From Heterobilharzia americana (taxonomy: Eukaryota; Platyhelminthes; Trematoda; Strigeidida; Schistosomatidae), in NCBI GenBank assembly GCA_944470555.2, contig OX104127.1, positions 94,264,708 to 94,328,707 on the forward strand: DNA of 64,000 nucleotides, read 5' to 3'. A program made the position numbers and the translations under genes. Below, one piece after another: positions 48,427 through 60,255 of this stretch. The notes beneath the pieces are model-generated. The model had not been told where the DNA came from. It did no database searches and saw nothing but the letters and a program-made list of their open reading frames with translations. Each line of letters begins with the position of its first letter. Positions within the stretch are counted from its first letter, which is position 1.

Positions 48427-49599
48427 CCTGACGAGTATCCTATGAAGTAAAATGACATCATCTTACTCTATAAATGGTTCTGTCATCGCGTTATCGAGGA
48501 ACATTGGGGAGACTAATTGCATAAGATTACTATTTATGGTCATCTTTTGAATTAGATGTTGATGATAATCCGCCACTTTGGACTATTTTTGCAGCTGCAA
48601 CATAAACTTAAAAGGTAGGTGTTGTAGCAATATACCATTCTCTTACTATGACAGTCGTCACCATTTGTGGTTGGTCAGATTCTATATTTTGGAAGTCACG
48701 TTCTAAAGTGATTATCAAATTATTATTATTATTAAATGGGTCGCAAATTAATTTTTCAAGTCAATTAAAAGCCACGTGTTTTTTTCAGTACACTTCGTGC
48801 ATTAAACCAAGCAAGAAGCAGTCAATTATTGAAGTCATTTAACTGACTGAAAATCAATATTCCACCTAAATAATTCACAGTGGTACTCAAAGGCTATTCT
48901 CCATCTTAACATAGTCTAATTCTCAAGAAAACAGTTGTACAGCAAAACCATCTCAAGTAAATGGGAATGTGGATCATTCCTAGAAGAGAAATTACCGTCT
49001 AGATCTCAGTATATGCAAAAGAAGCTGCGGCTATCATCCACCAAACGTTACACTAATTGGATTTCTGCCTGTCTCCTTAAAGTCATGGACATTATATAAT
49101 GTCGAAGTTAACTACTGATTATTAAAGATAAGTATCCAACCACTTGTAGTTTCACAGTACTAGTTCATTTAGATTGAATCCCAAAGTGACATCAGTGAGG
49201 ACGAACTGAGCGGTCCATTTATTGCAAGTGTAATGAGTGAAGCAAACTTTCATAGTTGAAGCTTCTGAACGCTTAGTTTGCCAAGTCAATTTCTTGGATG
49301 CGTGGTGTGTTTTTGGAGAACATAGATACCTGTACGCCGTACCGACCCACGGAGAATACAGCAAGCTAAAGTGTTTGTTTGTAGGCTCTAAATGTGAGAC
49401 TGAGAGTGAAAAAAGCAGACTGATAGCTCGTCAAAAAATATCATTGATAAGGACACATCCAAATCATATTACTCAAAACATTTAACATCCTATTAATTTA
49501 GTCTTATTGCTTAATCAGTACTTTAGCTTACCTTACATTGTTGATTTACTGCCATCGTGTTGCTTAAAAAACTAAATTTAAAATATCATCACATTATCT
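48427..49599. other. No gene recognised
   Basis: AT-rich. Two overlapping frames on opposite strands at 49152-49485 have no recognised motif. Confidence 0.45.
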
Positions 49600-51955
49600 G
49601 AATCCGGTAGTATCAAAACTCACATATTTCTTTATACTCGTACCTTGTAGAAACGACATACACGGTGAAGAGAACCGGGAAGTATCAACCAGCTGCAACA
49701 GTGTACAAAACTAATCTAAGCGTTAACTATCTACTTGCATACCTTCATTTTCAAGTATCGACATTACGCTCCTTTAAGCTTTCTCAAACCTCCACCCTGC
49801 AACCCTCCCACCGCCACCGATAGCTGCTACCTTGGCATGGTGACCAAGATTCGTATTATAACGATCCAGAGAGCTTTGCTAGTGGAACACCTGTTCCTTG
49901 GAGGTTCTGCCACAGCAGATAGGTCTGTTGCATAGTGGAAAGATAAAAAGCAGTTATCGTTATGGTATAAGGTGCTACGCTATGATGGGGGTCGAAGGGT
50001 GGACTCATACTGCTAGTTGTATGGGGTGTGACAACAGTAAGATGTTTTCTTTGGACAACCACCAGTGCCACGCTGATGCTGCCTTCTCTACACAAAAAAC
50101 TGAGGGCCAAAAAGGGTTGTTCCTAAAAATAGCACTCCCTTCTACCTCAGAATATCGGTGCCAGCGATATGGGTTCATAGTTGAATTCGAAAGTAACAAA
50201 CTAAGATCTCAAATTCCTAAATAGCCCATGTATGGCCGGTCTGATATACATGTCCCTTGGGCTCGGCGGTCACACGCTAACCCTTCTTTTCCAGGTACCT
50301 CAAGAATAACCAGCCTTACACAGTGTGTGCATGCGGGAATTGTCAACCACCCTTACAACTGTCAAAACTCAAGCTTCCCAAGCCACCAAATTATTACTTA
50401 TACTACTCTACAATCATTCTTCCAATCTTACATTGAAGCTCTCAACTTCAGAACCTTGTACCAAAGTAGGTAACAGGCCTTACTTACTAGAACTCTGAAA
50501 TCTCATGCAACAGATCTGTTTTGTTTCCGAAACTCGTATCAACAACCCAGGTATCGTTATTTACTAGAGCTCACCTAGTCGGTATACTGTGCACGCAAAA
50601 TCCATTTTGATTGTTCGAAGATTCGACTGCTTCTTTCAGTAGACTTACTGGTGTAGTACTTAGTCGTAGAGTAGGAAGTACACTTCTCGGCTGGACACTA
50701 GTCGACCGAGTGGATCTGAAAGAACTGACACTCGCCGATACTTGATAGTAATCTTCTTCCACCTACTGCAGTTCAGAAGGATGGAAAGGACGAGTTCTAG
50801 AAAAAGCTGTCAATTTTTCTGTGAGGTGAAGTGTCCCGATATCGTCTTACTATCGGTGACCTCAAGGCCTAAGTAAGGACACTGAACCAGTCGGAAAGGC
50901 ACCTCGGAAGTATCTACAGTATCCCTTGTCAACAGATTGCCAAGGGTGACGGCCTCCCATGATTTTATTCTGATGACAACTTATTCTAGCCCAGTAGTAA
51001 CTAAAAACAAGGGAAGATATTGAGTAACTTTATATCCGCCGACATTAGGTCAACGTTCGAAACAGGTAGGATGGCTGTAAGCGATCGTTGGATAATTACC
51101 ACTCTTTCTGGAGTGCCTGGTTGAACTTCAATCACGCTTTAGAACTGACGTGTTTGCGTTTTAGTGGAAGCAAGAAGCCAACAGCAATTATGTCTGTCTG
51201 TGCTTGGCAGGAAGATGAAAACAGTTACTTGTGTATGTATAGAGACAGCAAGACGATTATCTGAACAAAGTAGCTGTTTTCACCGAGATAAAGTGGTCTA
51301 GTATCCAATCTGCTGTGGAAACAACGATTAAGACAACCAGTAAAGCACACCTAAACGTTAGGAAAAGTAGGTGAATTTCTGCAACCGCATCCAAAATGAA
51401 CAATGCAAACAGATTCATTTAGGCTGACCCCGAACATGGTAGGAAGCTGAAGCAGCTCACACGCAAATCAACCAAGTTTTCGGTATGACATCAAGCAGTG
51501 GTGGGTGATGAAAAGCGAAGAAGGCATCAGTATTGGGTAATACGTGAGTTAATTAGTTTTATTCAGGAAATTGGCACGATGATAGTGAGTCAGCAAAATG
51601 GGTGAACTACTGATGACAGCTGGAGCACTGAGCAGTGCCTCTTAGAGAGTGGTTCAACTGGCCTACATTTACCCTTCACTTGCCCAACACCCAATCCGAA
51701 CCAAAATGGGTTGTAGACATGCTGAATTTGAGAGGGCTATTTCAAATGTGACCGCCATTCTTCTTGAACTTTGTTATCGATACACTGATGGATATAAACC
51801 TACATATCTCTGCGTTCGTACCGATTACCTCACTCCCAAGAAAGTCTTTGTTTGAGTGTATAAGCAACATAGTCCTACCAAATAGACTCTGACAAAATAC
51901 AATCTTAGCAACATCAGGAGAAGAGATCCGAGAAGCTTCGCACCAGTCAAATGTA
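49600..51955 (+). mobile_element. RTE-like family B, 5' half with internal deletion
   Basis: The plus strand begins with a 5' leader and a short Cys/His-containing frame (MGCDNSKMFSLDNHQC, about 50017). Endonuclease-region remnants follow (50260-51000). 'HALELTCLRFSGSKKPTAI' lies near 51130-51190, the point after the endonuclease seen in related elements. It continues to a 'WFNWPTFTLHLPN' stretch near 51650-51690. At about 51745 it jumps to 'PPFFLNFVIDTLMDINL', the RT segment just after RQGC, and then degrades. The RT core before RQGC is absent. Boundaries are approximate. Confidence 0.65.
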
Positions 51956-51959
51956 AAAT

Positions 51960-52290
51960 AATTTAAGAATGGTCTGCATTAATTTCTAATTAAACAATAC
52001 TAAGTGAAATTGCAACATGCATTAAACAATTCACTTACTTGTATCAACTCTAATTGATTGGTTTCAAAACCTCTCTCTGGTATTTAGAGATCTACGCCAC
52101 TCATCGCACTGGTCAGAAACCTGACCACTTATTACACGGTGAGTATACTGCACGGATATCAGACATGACGGATGAAAGTAGATATGTAGAGACTACAAGT
52201 GTTTGATTACAGATGCCTGCTCGCACGTGTGTGCAGTGTCGAGATTAGTTAGGCCTACTGCTAGGCAAGAAAGGCAGGTAAGTCAATGAG
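51960..52290 (-). repeat. Dispersed repeat R, copy 2
   Basis: Reverse-complement relative of 41500-41863. Shared blocks include the TATCAGACATGACGGATGAA and TGCATTAATTTCTAATTAA segments. It lies directly after the family B copy, so it may be either a separate element or a 3' module. Confidence 0.6.
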
Positions 52291-53908
52291 GTTCCTAACC
52301 TTATAGGAATGTCTTGGCCTAGGAACGATGTTAGACGAAGAAGACATCGGGTGGTACCCATCGATGTTGATCTATGCCGTGTAGGCTGTCTGGCCTGAGT
52401 CCTCAAGACGATGAGTGGAGACTTTTGTTAATATGGCTAGGAAACGACCACAATGGTGTACATACTAAGCTATGCTTAGTTTTTTTACTAATTCGGTCCC
52501 AGCAAATAGACGATACAACCGACCCTCACACTATAGCTAGCGAATTCAGCTTATCCTTTTCATTGTTGGGCACGAGTAATGATAGCAATTTCCGATAATA
52601 CTAATTTAGTCGCAATTCAACAAATGATCAATACAAATGTGAAACACAGCCCTCCCCCGGCCATAAATTTATAACGGAAATAAGAGAAATGACTTGGGCA
52701 GTGACAATTACGAGACAATGCTAAACAGATTGTTGGATTTTATTCGACGAAACAACTGGACTCACGAACTAAGATATGCTTATTAGAAAATCCTGCACAC
52801 GTTATTGAATACACTAAAAGGACTTGAAACATGTTGATTAACTATCGACTCTACTTATTTCCACTAAACCATCACATTTTAATTTATGTTGGTGTAAGGC
52901 ATGACGGAGCCCGAATAGATTTCCATTTTCCCTGGATTTGAAGTGATATCCGTGTTTGGTATACAACTTCAGAAGAACAGAAACTGTGGTTCTGAGCAAC
53001 TGGTTGCTACAGGTTGCCACAGGCAACAATTTTTAGCTGCGAGGAGCTAAAATAAAACTAGTCATTACGGAGATGTGTCTCGTTGTCTTCAGAACTCGAT
53101 TTCCAAACAATCGGCCTTGAGTACAAACACCACTCCACCTACTTAAGCCCGAACAATCGTCGCTTACAGTCTGAAATATGGATATGTACTTGGTCGAACA
53201 GTATTAATGTACCGCTATTCAATTTTTGGTAACCGATTTCGCGAAGTACATTATCATTTGATGTAGGCGTTTTCCCCAAAAAAGAAAATGTGCACACGAA
53301 AATATATTTGTGCAATGAGCAGACTCAAACCAAATACGCTAGCTAAATAGGATAGAAGGAAATTACAAGAAATGATAGGAAAACGAATGGAAGCCAATAT
53401 GTAAAGCATACAATTTTAGTAGAGCTTATAACACTTGTAGTAATAATCAATAAACTGGCAATCAAGCACAGTTGATTTAGTGTCCTCCACATCATCCAAA
53501 AAAGCCGAGATAAAATGATAAACCTGTTAAATGTTGAACACGAAAGTGACATTCAAGGTGGCCTTCACAATACTACAAAATGGATGAAATAACACAGCCG
53601 AGTTGAGCACAATAAAACTGATGGGGAGTTTGTGTACAAACCAGCAGAAACAGATACTGGTATGATTTAATAGATGGATTCATGCAAGTCACGAAAAGAT
53701 GTACGCTGCCACGAACCTGAAAGGACTGAAGTTCAAAAGCACGAATGGATGCAGTAATAAACACGTATACATGAGGCATATAGATATCCAAATTTCTAAT
53801 ATATCAAAATGAGTTAATTTATTAGCTGCTTAGGGGATGCCACAGCCTAAAATACACGGTTAATAGTGAATGAAGGGATAAAATAAAATTTTGACTAAAT
53901 TCAATAAC
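52291..53908. other. No gene assigned
   Basis: AT-rich. On the minus strand an acceptor-like pyrimidine tract with TTTCAG lies near 53718, and a poly(A)-signal-like AATAAA lies at 53823-53818. These could belong to 3' parts of transcripts from the AN1 gene or of the neighbouring Cys-rich exon. Confidence 0.35.
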
Positions 53909-54056
53909 CTGTGAACATCACACTTAAAATTTGAAGGATCATCAGAGTACAATGTAGTCCAATCAGGACATTTGCAGTAAATACCACTTGGTGAACATAT
54001 TTTTGGATGAAAATGACAACGGAACTCATCCATACACGAATGGTCAACAGAATTTG
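53909..54056 (-). CDS. Candidate Cys-rich EGF-like exon
   Basis: The minus-strand segment is bounded by a TTCATCAAG acceptor and an AG|GTTATT donor. It encodes C-x5-C-x6-C-x6-C-x1-C-x15-C (from CMDEFRC to SNFKC), which fits EGF-like spacing including the CxC pair. No signal peptide, initiating ATG or partner exons could be assigned. It lies on the same strand, about 210 bp past the AN1 gene stop codon. It could be an exon of a separate gene, an alternative exon of the AN1 gene, or chance. Splicing from 53909 into an acceptor near 53714 would give a short hydrophobic end before a stop. Confidence 0.3.
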
Positions 54057-54268
54057 CTTGATGAACAGCAATATATTTTCTCGAAAGAAAATTTAACAAA
54101 TACTACAGTATGAAATGGTGGTGCAGTGGGTAGAAACTCTGATGATGAAACGCACAGCAGAAGATTAAACTGCAAAACCAACGTGAAATGTACTTTTTAT
54201 CCATACAACAGATGGAGCCATGTTTAAGGGAAAACATTCATTTCAACAAAATTTCTGATTATCAGTTT

Positions 54269-54441
54269 TTATAAATGAAGGAAATTAGATACATCATATT
54301 TTCTGCACTTTTTGGCAACTATTTGAGGATTAGAACGACGGATCTCTTCCTGACCTGATTCTCGATAGTCAAAAGAGCAGTTGTGTGCATCAGAGTAGCG
54401 ATGTAGACTACAGTAAAGACCACCACAGCGGCAACTAAAAC
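54269..54441 (-). CDS. ZFAND5/6-like AN1 zinc-finger protein, last coding exon
   Basis: The exon starts after a TTTGTTCTGTTTTCAG acceptor and encodes 56 residues to a TAA stop. It supplies the second part of the AN1 finger: CRCGGLYCSLHRYSDAHNC. With the previous exon the ligand pattern is C-x2-C-x10-C-x1-C-x4-C-x2-H-x5-H-x1-C, a perfect AN1 match. The tail (EEIRRSNPQIVAKKCRKY) matches the conserved end of ZFAND5/6 proteins, which bind ubiquitin and link it to proteasome and stress regulation. The codon split with the upstream exon is G|GT (Gly), so the phase agrees. Confidence 0.95.
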
Positions 54442-54607
54442 CTGAAAACAGAACAAATGAAAGGAAGTTACTACGGATTTTGGCATGTCAATATACACTT
54501 ACTAAGTGTATGAAACTACAGCATTGTAGTGATGCGAAAAGACATGAAAAATGATTCGCTAATGTCAAATAACAGCAAGGAAGTTAAAATTTCATATTTA
54601 ACATTAC
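54442..54607 (-). other. Intron of the AN1 gene (166 bp)
   Basis: GT-AG intron splitting the AN1 finger between its first and second cysteine pairs. No element is seen inside. Confidence 0.9.
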
Positions 54608-54685
54608 CTGTCAAACCCACACGTTTATGACAAACAGCACAGCGTGGTCTGGTTTTTGTAGTGGGTCCGGAGGAGCACGTCGATG
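54608..54685 (-). CDS. ZFAND5/6-like AN1 zinc-finger protein, penultimate exon
   Basis: This 78-bp exon has a CTTTATTACAG acceptor and a GTAATG donor. It encodes STCSSGPTTKTRPRCAVCHK followed by RVGLTG, so it carries the Ser/Thr linker and the first CxxC pair of the AN1 finger. The intron to the last exon is 166 bp. Phases on both sides are consistent (G|CA Ala upstream, G|GT Gly downstream). Confidence 0.95.
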
Positions 54686-55392
54686 CTGTAATAAAGAAAA
54701 TGAAACGTAATTCAAGACGTTGAGACAATTAAAAATCATTCGTTTTGTTCACTCTAGTTACCTGGCAAAGATTATTGCTTTTTTCGATTCAAAGCAACGG
54801 TATACGGTAAAAGTGTATTAAATGAAAACGGTAGAAAATATCCTTCGCGTAGGATGTGAACGCCTGACTGGGTTATTCTTTTGTGTTAATAACCAAAACC
54901 TCAGCACAAAGAATATCTCAATCTAAACATATAAGACCTACTGCATCACGGTGACTGACTTGGGACATCATTAAGATTCTGACTTTCTGACATAACCCAG
55001 AAAGAAAACCTTCATTCTTTCACAAGAACGACAAAACAACCCTTGTAAAATCTGTTTTCTACCTCGGCTAATATACTAAACCAAGATGGGTGGTGATTTA
55101 ATTTACCTTAGTCAACAGTCTCTATTGTCTTACTTTCTGCAAGCAGTAGCTTAGATTAACGTAGAATGTCAAGAGGTGTCCATAGAAGCTTACAACACTG
55201 TTAAACAACCCACAAAACGTTAGATACTGGAAGGACAAAAGAGAAGGATATTCGCGGAGGAAAAATAACAGGTATAAGATAACGAGATTCTGAAGTTCAA
55301 AAAACCTAGGAGAAAACATGTGTTCAAATCAAAGAGTTTAGAATTTCCGACTAACGACTTCAAGCATTGGTACTGCTTCAGTCTGACTAACC

Positions 55393-55580
55393 TTAGCTCC
55401 CATTAATTTTGAACGCGTTACAAACAATGATACATGAGAATACATAATAGACAGGTTTGTGTGACACATGATCTAACCATCTAAGTATAGATCCCATAAC
55501 TTTATCCACTGACCTACAATCACTGCGCATAACTCCAAGCCCGGCTTCAAATGCGTTCATACAGTGACTAACCATGAGTG
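55393..55580 (-). mobile_element. Short RTE-like C-terminal remnant
   Basis: On the minus strand, RSDCRSVDKVMGSILRWLDH resembles the 'GKSVDEVMNLHRLRWLGHV' segment of family B. Only this short piece is recognisable. Confidence 0.4.
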
Positions 55581-57803
55581 GGTTATCATTCGAAAACTAG
55601 TACGATAAGATACTTGCAAGTTTCCCATGTGTTCCACCTTAATGGGTAACAGTTGCAGAAAACAGTAGAGGACTATTAAGTCTGATACAGAATTGGATAT
55701 CTCACCAGTACCATTATGAAATACACCACCTAACATCCAAATAAAAGATTTTTAAAGGTACCAAGAGTTTGTCAGTAACCAGTTCACTGAATCAGGCATA
55801 AGGTTCACTCATATCATATCACTATTCAATGTATGTAACTTACATTCATTTGATAAAAGAAAGCAACGCGAGTCAAAACACGATAAATTTATTACTCTTG
55901 ATGATCACTAAATCTGCGCTTTAAGGAGAGTCATTAGTCCAGCGTATCCAACAGATCCTACCTTGGCGTCAGTACATAACTTTTAGTTACGGCAAGTTGT
56001 TGCATATAAACCCTGATCCATCGTCAACCTAATCCGACTCCAGTCAAAATAATACGAACGAACAGATGTTGCTTTGACATGAATGACACAAGCATTAAGA
56101 TACCCGCCAATTGAGCTTTTTGATTCGTTGATAGGCTCTAGGACCTGGGAAACCACACTGGTCAGGTTAAATTATGCGGTACTAAAAGAGGGTTACTTTA
56201 CCTTTTGAGTGATTTTAGACTCAGTTAGGAGCAACGTGGAACCTCGTATTGGTGCTTACTGGTTTATACTACATCAAGGTAAAAAGTATGCTGAGATGAA
56301 AGACAGAAAACTTTGGAAGAAATTAGTTCAAAGTGGTAGAAAGCAGTGAAAAGTGGAAAAGAAAGAATAAAAAATGCTGAAATTCGGCACGAAGATTAAG
56401 ATGTGTGGATATATTTGCAGCAGCGAGATCGACCCTGAGCCATATCACCTAGAGCCTCTAAGCACCGGTTTCTGATTTCTCACAGAAGCAAACCAAGTCT
56501 AAATTTCCCTAACACAGTTTAGATCAACATTTTAAGACTTCATATAGTGATATCATATTTTGGTCTTGTCGCTTCCAACATTCTTTCGATTTGAACCCAC
56601 TTTAGCTTACAGTAACCGACAGGATAGACGACCACTAGACGTACGGAACACATCCCAGCCACCTAAGTCAATGAAGGTTCATAACCTTACCGACTGACTT
56701 TCCTCTTCTCCCTACAACTATACGTTACTGACGTGGTGACATCACGACACACGGTCTATGCTAAGGCATTGGTGGCCGGACATCTGAAGCCTTCTCATGC
56801 CCTTCACTCTCAATGACTATATTTTACAAACATAGATTGGAACGGAGCCAAATGTAACGCAGTACACTAGAACCTAAAATGCTATCAGATAGTATGGTGG
56901 CGCCATAACTGACGCAATTTGGAAAAAACTAATGCGGACCTTTTTTCCGTACTGAGTTTTTCACCGAGCAGTGTGCTCAATTACTTCGCTCCCTACTGTT
57001 AGACAGCGCACTAATGAAGACCGGTCCTAGAGAAACCGTTTGCACTTGTATAGTGGGAAAAGCACCCCGAACGTTTTAACACTGTTACTCAAGATGACTG
57101 GAAGTCTTCAGTTAAAGGCTTCACCAAACAGTTATCTGTGTACTTCTGGCCAAAAAGGAGTCTCCTGTGAGAACGTTATTACCCGTGAATTCCAACGGGA
57201 AAAAGACCTTCCATGAGCATAACCATGACAAATTTACATAAGAATGGAAGCCTTAAGTGGACACAACCCAATGTAGACAACTCACAGCAGGCTCTAACAC
57301 GACAAAAGGAGTTCGAATAAGGAGCCTTCAAATGACTGTTATTCTTACCTGACATTCCGTTCAGTGACCGCCAATGTTATAAGACTTCTTGATCGATTGC
57401 GAAAAACACAGCTAGTGTTGGACGCTGGTGTCTGCGTTTCATGTTCTGACGAATGGTGAATATCTGCTTGACACAGTCATGACCGGGTCTGAAACCTGCC
57501 TGATAATTATAGAATCTATAATCACAGACTATTTTCGTTAGGCTGATACCCTGTGGTTATCAAAAGAGGACTTCTCACTTTTCTTGAAGACTGGGACACT
57601 CAGTGATTGAGACCAGTTAGTAGGGAACACATCTGACATACACATTAATTAACACTTCGGTTAGCCTGAACAGGAATCTCCTACAACTCTCTTTAAATAT
57701 CTCAACAACTAGTCCGTCTAACCCTGTTGATCTGCCTCGTTTCATATAACTTACAGCTTTCTCGACTTCGTTAAGTTTGGGGTACTATGCCAATGTTACA
57801 TTC

Positions 57804-57815
57804 GAGATCCGACTG
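57804..57815. repeat. Target-site duplication, left
   Basis: GAGATCCGACTG, repeated exactly at 58507-58518, flanks the nested family B insertion. Confidence 0.8.
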
Positions 57816-58506
57816 CACAGCAGTCCGCTCTGTTCTATTGTATGGCTGTGAAACATGGCCATTAAAAGTGAAAGATATAAAAAGGCTTCAGGTGTTTGAC
57901 CACCATTGCCTTCGTAGTAGGGGACGTATTCCGTGGTGTCACCATGTGAGTAATGCAGAAGTCAGGTGTAGATTTTTAAGGAGAAGAGGTAAGTCAGTTG
58001 ACGAGGTTATGAACCTTCATCGACTGAGATGGTTGGGACACGTACTACGTATGCCTAGTCACCGATTGCCTTGTCACACAATGTTGGCTGAGGTGGGTCC
58101 AGGCTGGAAAAAGGCTCGAGGTGGCCAGACTAAAACATGGCACCAATGTATGAAGTCTCTGACTGTTGGTTTAAGCTATGTAGGACGATGCAGACTAGGT
58201 GGTTGGGGTCCGCGGGACAAGAGGAACCAGTGGTTGGAGACTAGGTGATGTGGCTGAGAACCGATGTCAGTGGCGCAGATGTATACACACATTATCCTCA
58301 TCTTAACAACGCTATACCGAATCTCACTATTTTGTCACTCCTCTTTCCTTTCATCTCGTACTTTATATTTCTTTTGACTGCATTCACTTATCTTCATCCT
58401 TCATCTCACTACCTATCTACTTGATGAACTGACGTGAGGTGTGGCAACTCGGACCGTTACGCAGTAATACCTGGTTCTATGTTGATAATGATTTGATTGA
58501 TTGATT
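57816..58506 (+). mobile_element. 5'-truncated family B copy nested in the minus-strand copy
   Basis: This 691-bp insert encodes the family B C-terminus in one open frame: AVRSVLLYGCETWPLKVKD (57823), MNLHRLRWLGHVLRMPSH (near 58010-58065), RGGQTKTWHQCMKSLTVG (near 58118-58170) and WGPRDKRNQWLETR (to 58247). About 250 bp of 3' UTR and a TTGA/TGAT tail follow. The frame from 57787 is uninterrupted, in contrast to the host element, so the insertion is young. Exact 12-bp duplications flank it. Confidence 0.92.
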
Positions 58507-58518
58507 GAGATCCGACTG
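58507..58518. repeat. Target-site duplication, right
   Basis: GAGATCCGACTG directly after the TGAT tail, identical to 57804-57815. Confidence 0.8.
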
Positions 58519-60039
58519 AATAATGGAGCAACAAAGTAGTAACTGGAGGCCAGTTGAATATTTTATCGGAGTGCTTCGCCCATCGCTGCAGTCGTCTGAT
58601 CTGTGAATGAATCGCAGGCACATTCTTTTCTACGACGGTTTCACTAACCTTTGACCTATTCGCTCGTTTCCTTGAAAAGTCTAACTACCTGCCTATTGTC
58701 ACTTATTGCTGTTGTTATCCAAACATGTCCTCCAGAAAAAGCAAATATTTTTCACCGATTGATCCAAGTGATAACAATGCGGTTTATATCTGTCCACCGT
58801 TGAGATCATGTTGGCTAGGAGTAGGTGAATGTTTGAACACAGTCGGGTTTCCAAGAGTGCCTTCCCACCTGACTTAACCTGTTTACTTGTACACTGAAAT
58901 CACCTGCTACGACAACCACCTCTAACAGTATGGCTTTCAGTAGGTTGGACAGTTTTCGGCAGAACTCACTTTTTACTTCTTTCCAATCGCGTAAGCAAAG
59001 ATTACGAAGAGACAACGGTGAAGTACAACACCGCTTGTGGTCATTATGAAAACTTCCAGTCTACATCTACACGGCCCATGGATTGTCATTCAAAAGATTT
59101 CAAAATAAGACAGCATTACTACATAAAGTGTCATGTCACATACCACATCAGTACGGAAGGTAGGAGGCAACAAGAGGAAAAACGAAGTCAAATTAACATT
59201 ATCGTGAGTTTCAGGTCATAAGACACAGAAAACAAGTTACAGTAAGTGAAGATATTTTGCATGAAGATAACAATGTTGAGCCATGAATGCATCTGTGCCA
59301 CTGACCAGCTTTGAACTATATCACTTAAAATCTCTAATCTTGCTTTTTCCATACACACCGCCTTAGTTGATATATAAACTGTACACTTGATTTTATTTTC
59401 CTGCAAAGTGAATTAAAGTATTTACTCCCGAATTTCTTTGTGGATTAGTTTGCCTGCTTTATTGAAAATCGTTGACCAACAATTCACCTTCGGTCGCATT
59501 TCTGTTGCAATTTGTGAGAGGATAGATACGATAGAGGCGTACCCCTGGGCAGTTACTTCACAACTAAAGCTCTTAGATTAACACAATAGACCAACATTAC
59601 GAGGGAGATTATTTGGTGGATAACCTTTATCTTAGGTAACTAGCGTGACACCGGGTCTAAAAAGAATTGGAAGAAGTCATAATAGAGATGAATAATACAA
59701 AGACGATGTACAGAATCACGCTCCAGTTGCCAATCATGAATTGTGCGGAGACTAATCGCAATACCCAGTTGTCCAAAAGTCAAAGGGGATTAGGGTTACA
59801 ACCTGCTTCTAACCAATTGAAACCGGACTACCTCAATCAATGAACAATGACTTCACAACTAAACTGTTATTGGACAATAATCAACTTTTCAGTAGATCAG
59901 TGTACAAAATCACACAAAGTGAGTCTACCAAGATGCTTCCTGACACCTTTTCTACTAGCGCCACAAGTGCCGTCTCCCACGAATGAAATGCATAACTACT
60001 AATACATAAAAAGAATATGTGCGGATGAATGTGACTTAC

Positions 60040-60255
60040 CGGGTGAATCTGGCTTACTATCTGACCGCAAGTCATCATTTAGGGAGTCCGATAACCCAAC
60101 AGCAGATACCTCATTCTCTGCGTTTAGTTCAGGGGCTGACGAAGTAAAGTTCGCTTCACGGCTGACATTGAGCGAAGAATCTGAATGGGATTCGGCAGAA
60201 ATCTTGATAGTCACAGGAGGTACTAGTGCTGACTCACGTTTGGGGGAGTTGTCTA
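60040..60255 (-). CDS. ZFAND5/6-like protein, linker exon
   Basis: This 216-bp exon has a TTTTTTAG acceptor (an AG three bases further in is an alternative) and a GTAAGT donor. It encodes an acidic, Ser-rich, low-complexity linker (KRESALVPPVTIKISAESHS and DSLNDDLRSDSKPDSP). Such a variable linker separates the N-terminal A20 finger from the C-terminal AN1 finger in ZFAND5/6. The reading phase joins exactly to the 54.6-kb exon across a 5.35-kb intron. It does not begin with a start codon. The A20 finger was not found up to 64000, so the 5' end of the gene probably lies outside the window. Confidence 0.85.

Larger units (their letters stand above)
56600..59060 (-). mobile_element. RTE-like family B element in the AN1 intron (interrupted)
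   Basis: Minus-strand order is: endonuclease EVVVVAGDFSVQVNRLSQ (about 58920-58870); the region before the RT (AIHSQIRRLQRW-type, near 58600); interruption at 58506-57816; RT entry NLNEVEKAVSYMKRGRSTG (57780-57725); QAGFRPGHDCVKQIFTIRQN (57510-57450); and, lower down, FSKLRQLW (near 56930) and RRGKSVGKVMNLH (near 56690). Several stops and deletions are visible; the palm catalytic box was not found. It is in the same orientation as the host gene. Confidence 0.8.
54686..60039 (-). other. Large intron of the AN1 gene (5.35 kb)
   Basis: GT-AG intron between the linker exon and the first AN1 exon. It contains the family B element at 56.6-59.06 kb, its nested insertion at 57.8-58.5 kb and a short remnant at 55.4-55.6 kb. 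The parts at 54.7-55.3, 55.6-56.6 and 59.1-60.0 kb hold nothing else that I recognise. Confidence 0.85.

Noticed and set aside
53573..53791. Minus-strand frame with Cys residues downstream of the EGF-like exon
   Set aside because: In the phase required by the upstream donor, the exon hits a stop after nine codons; the longer frame is out of phase.
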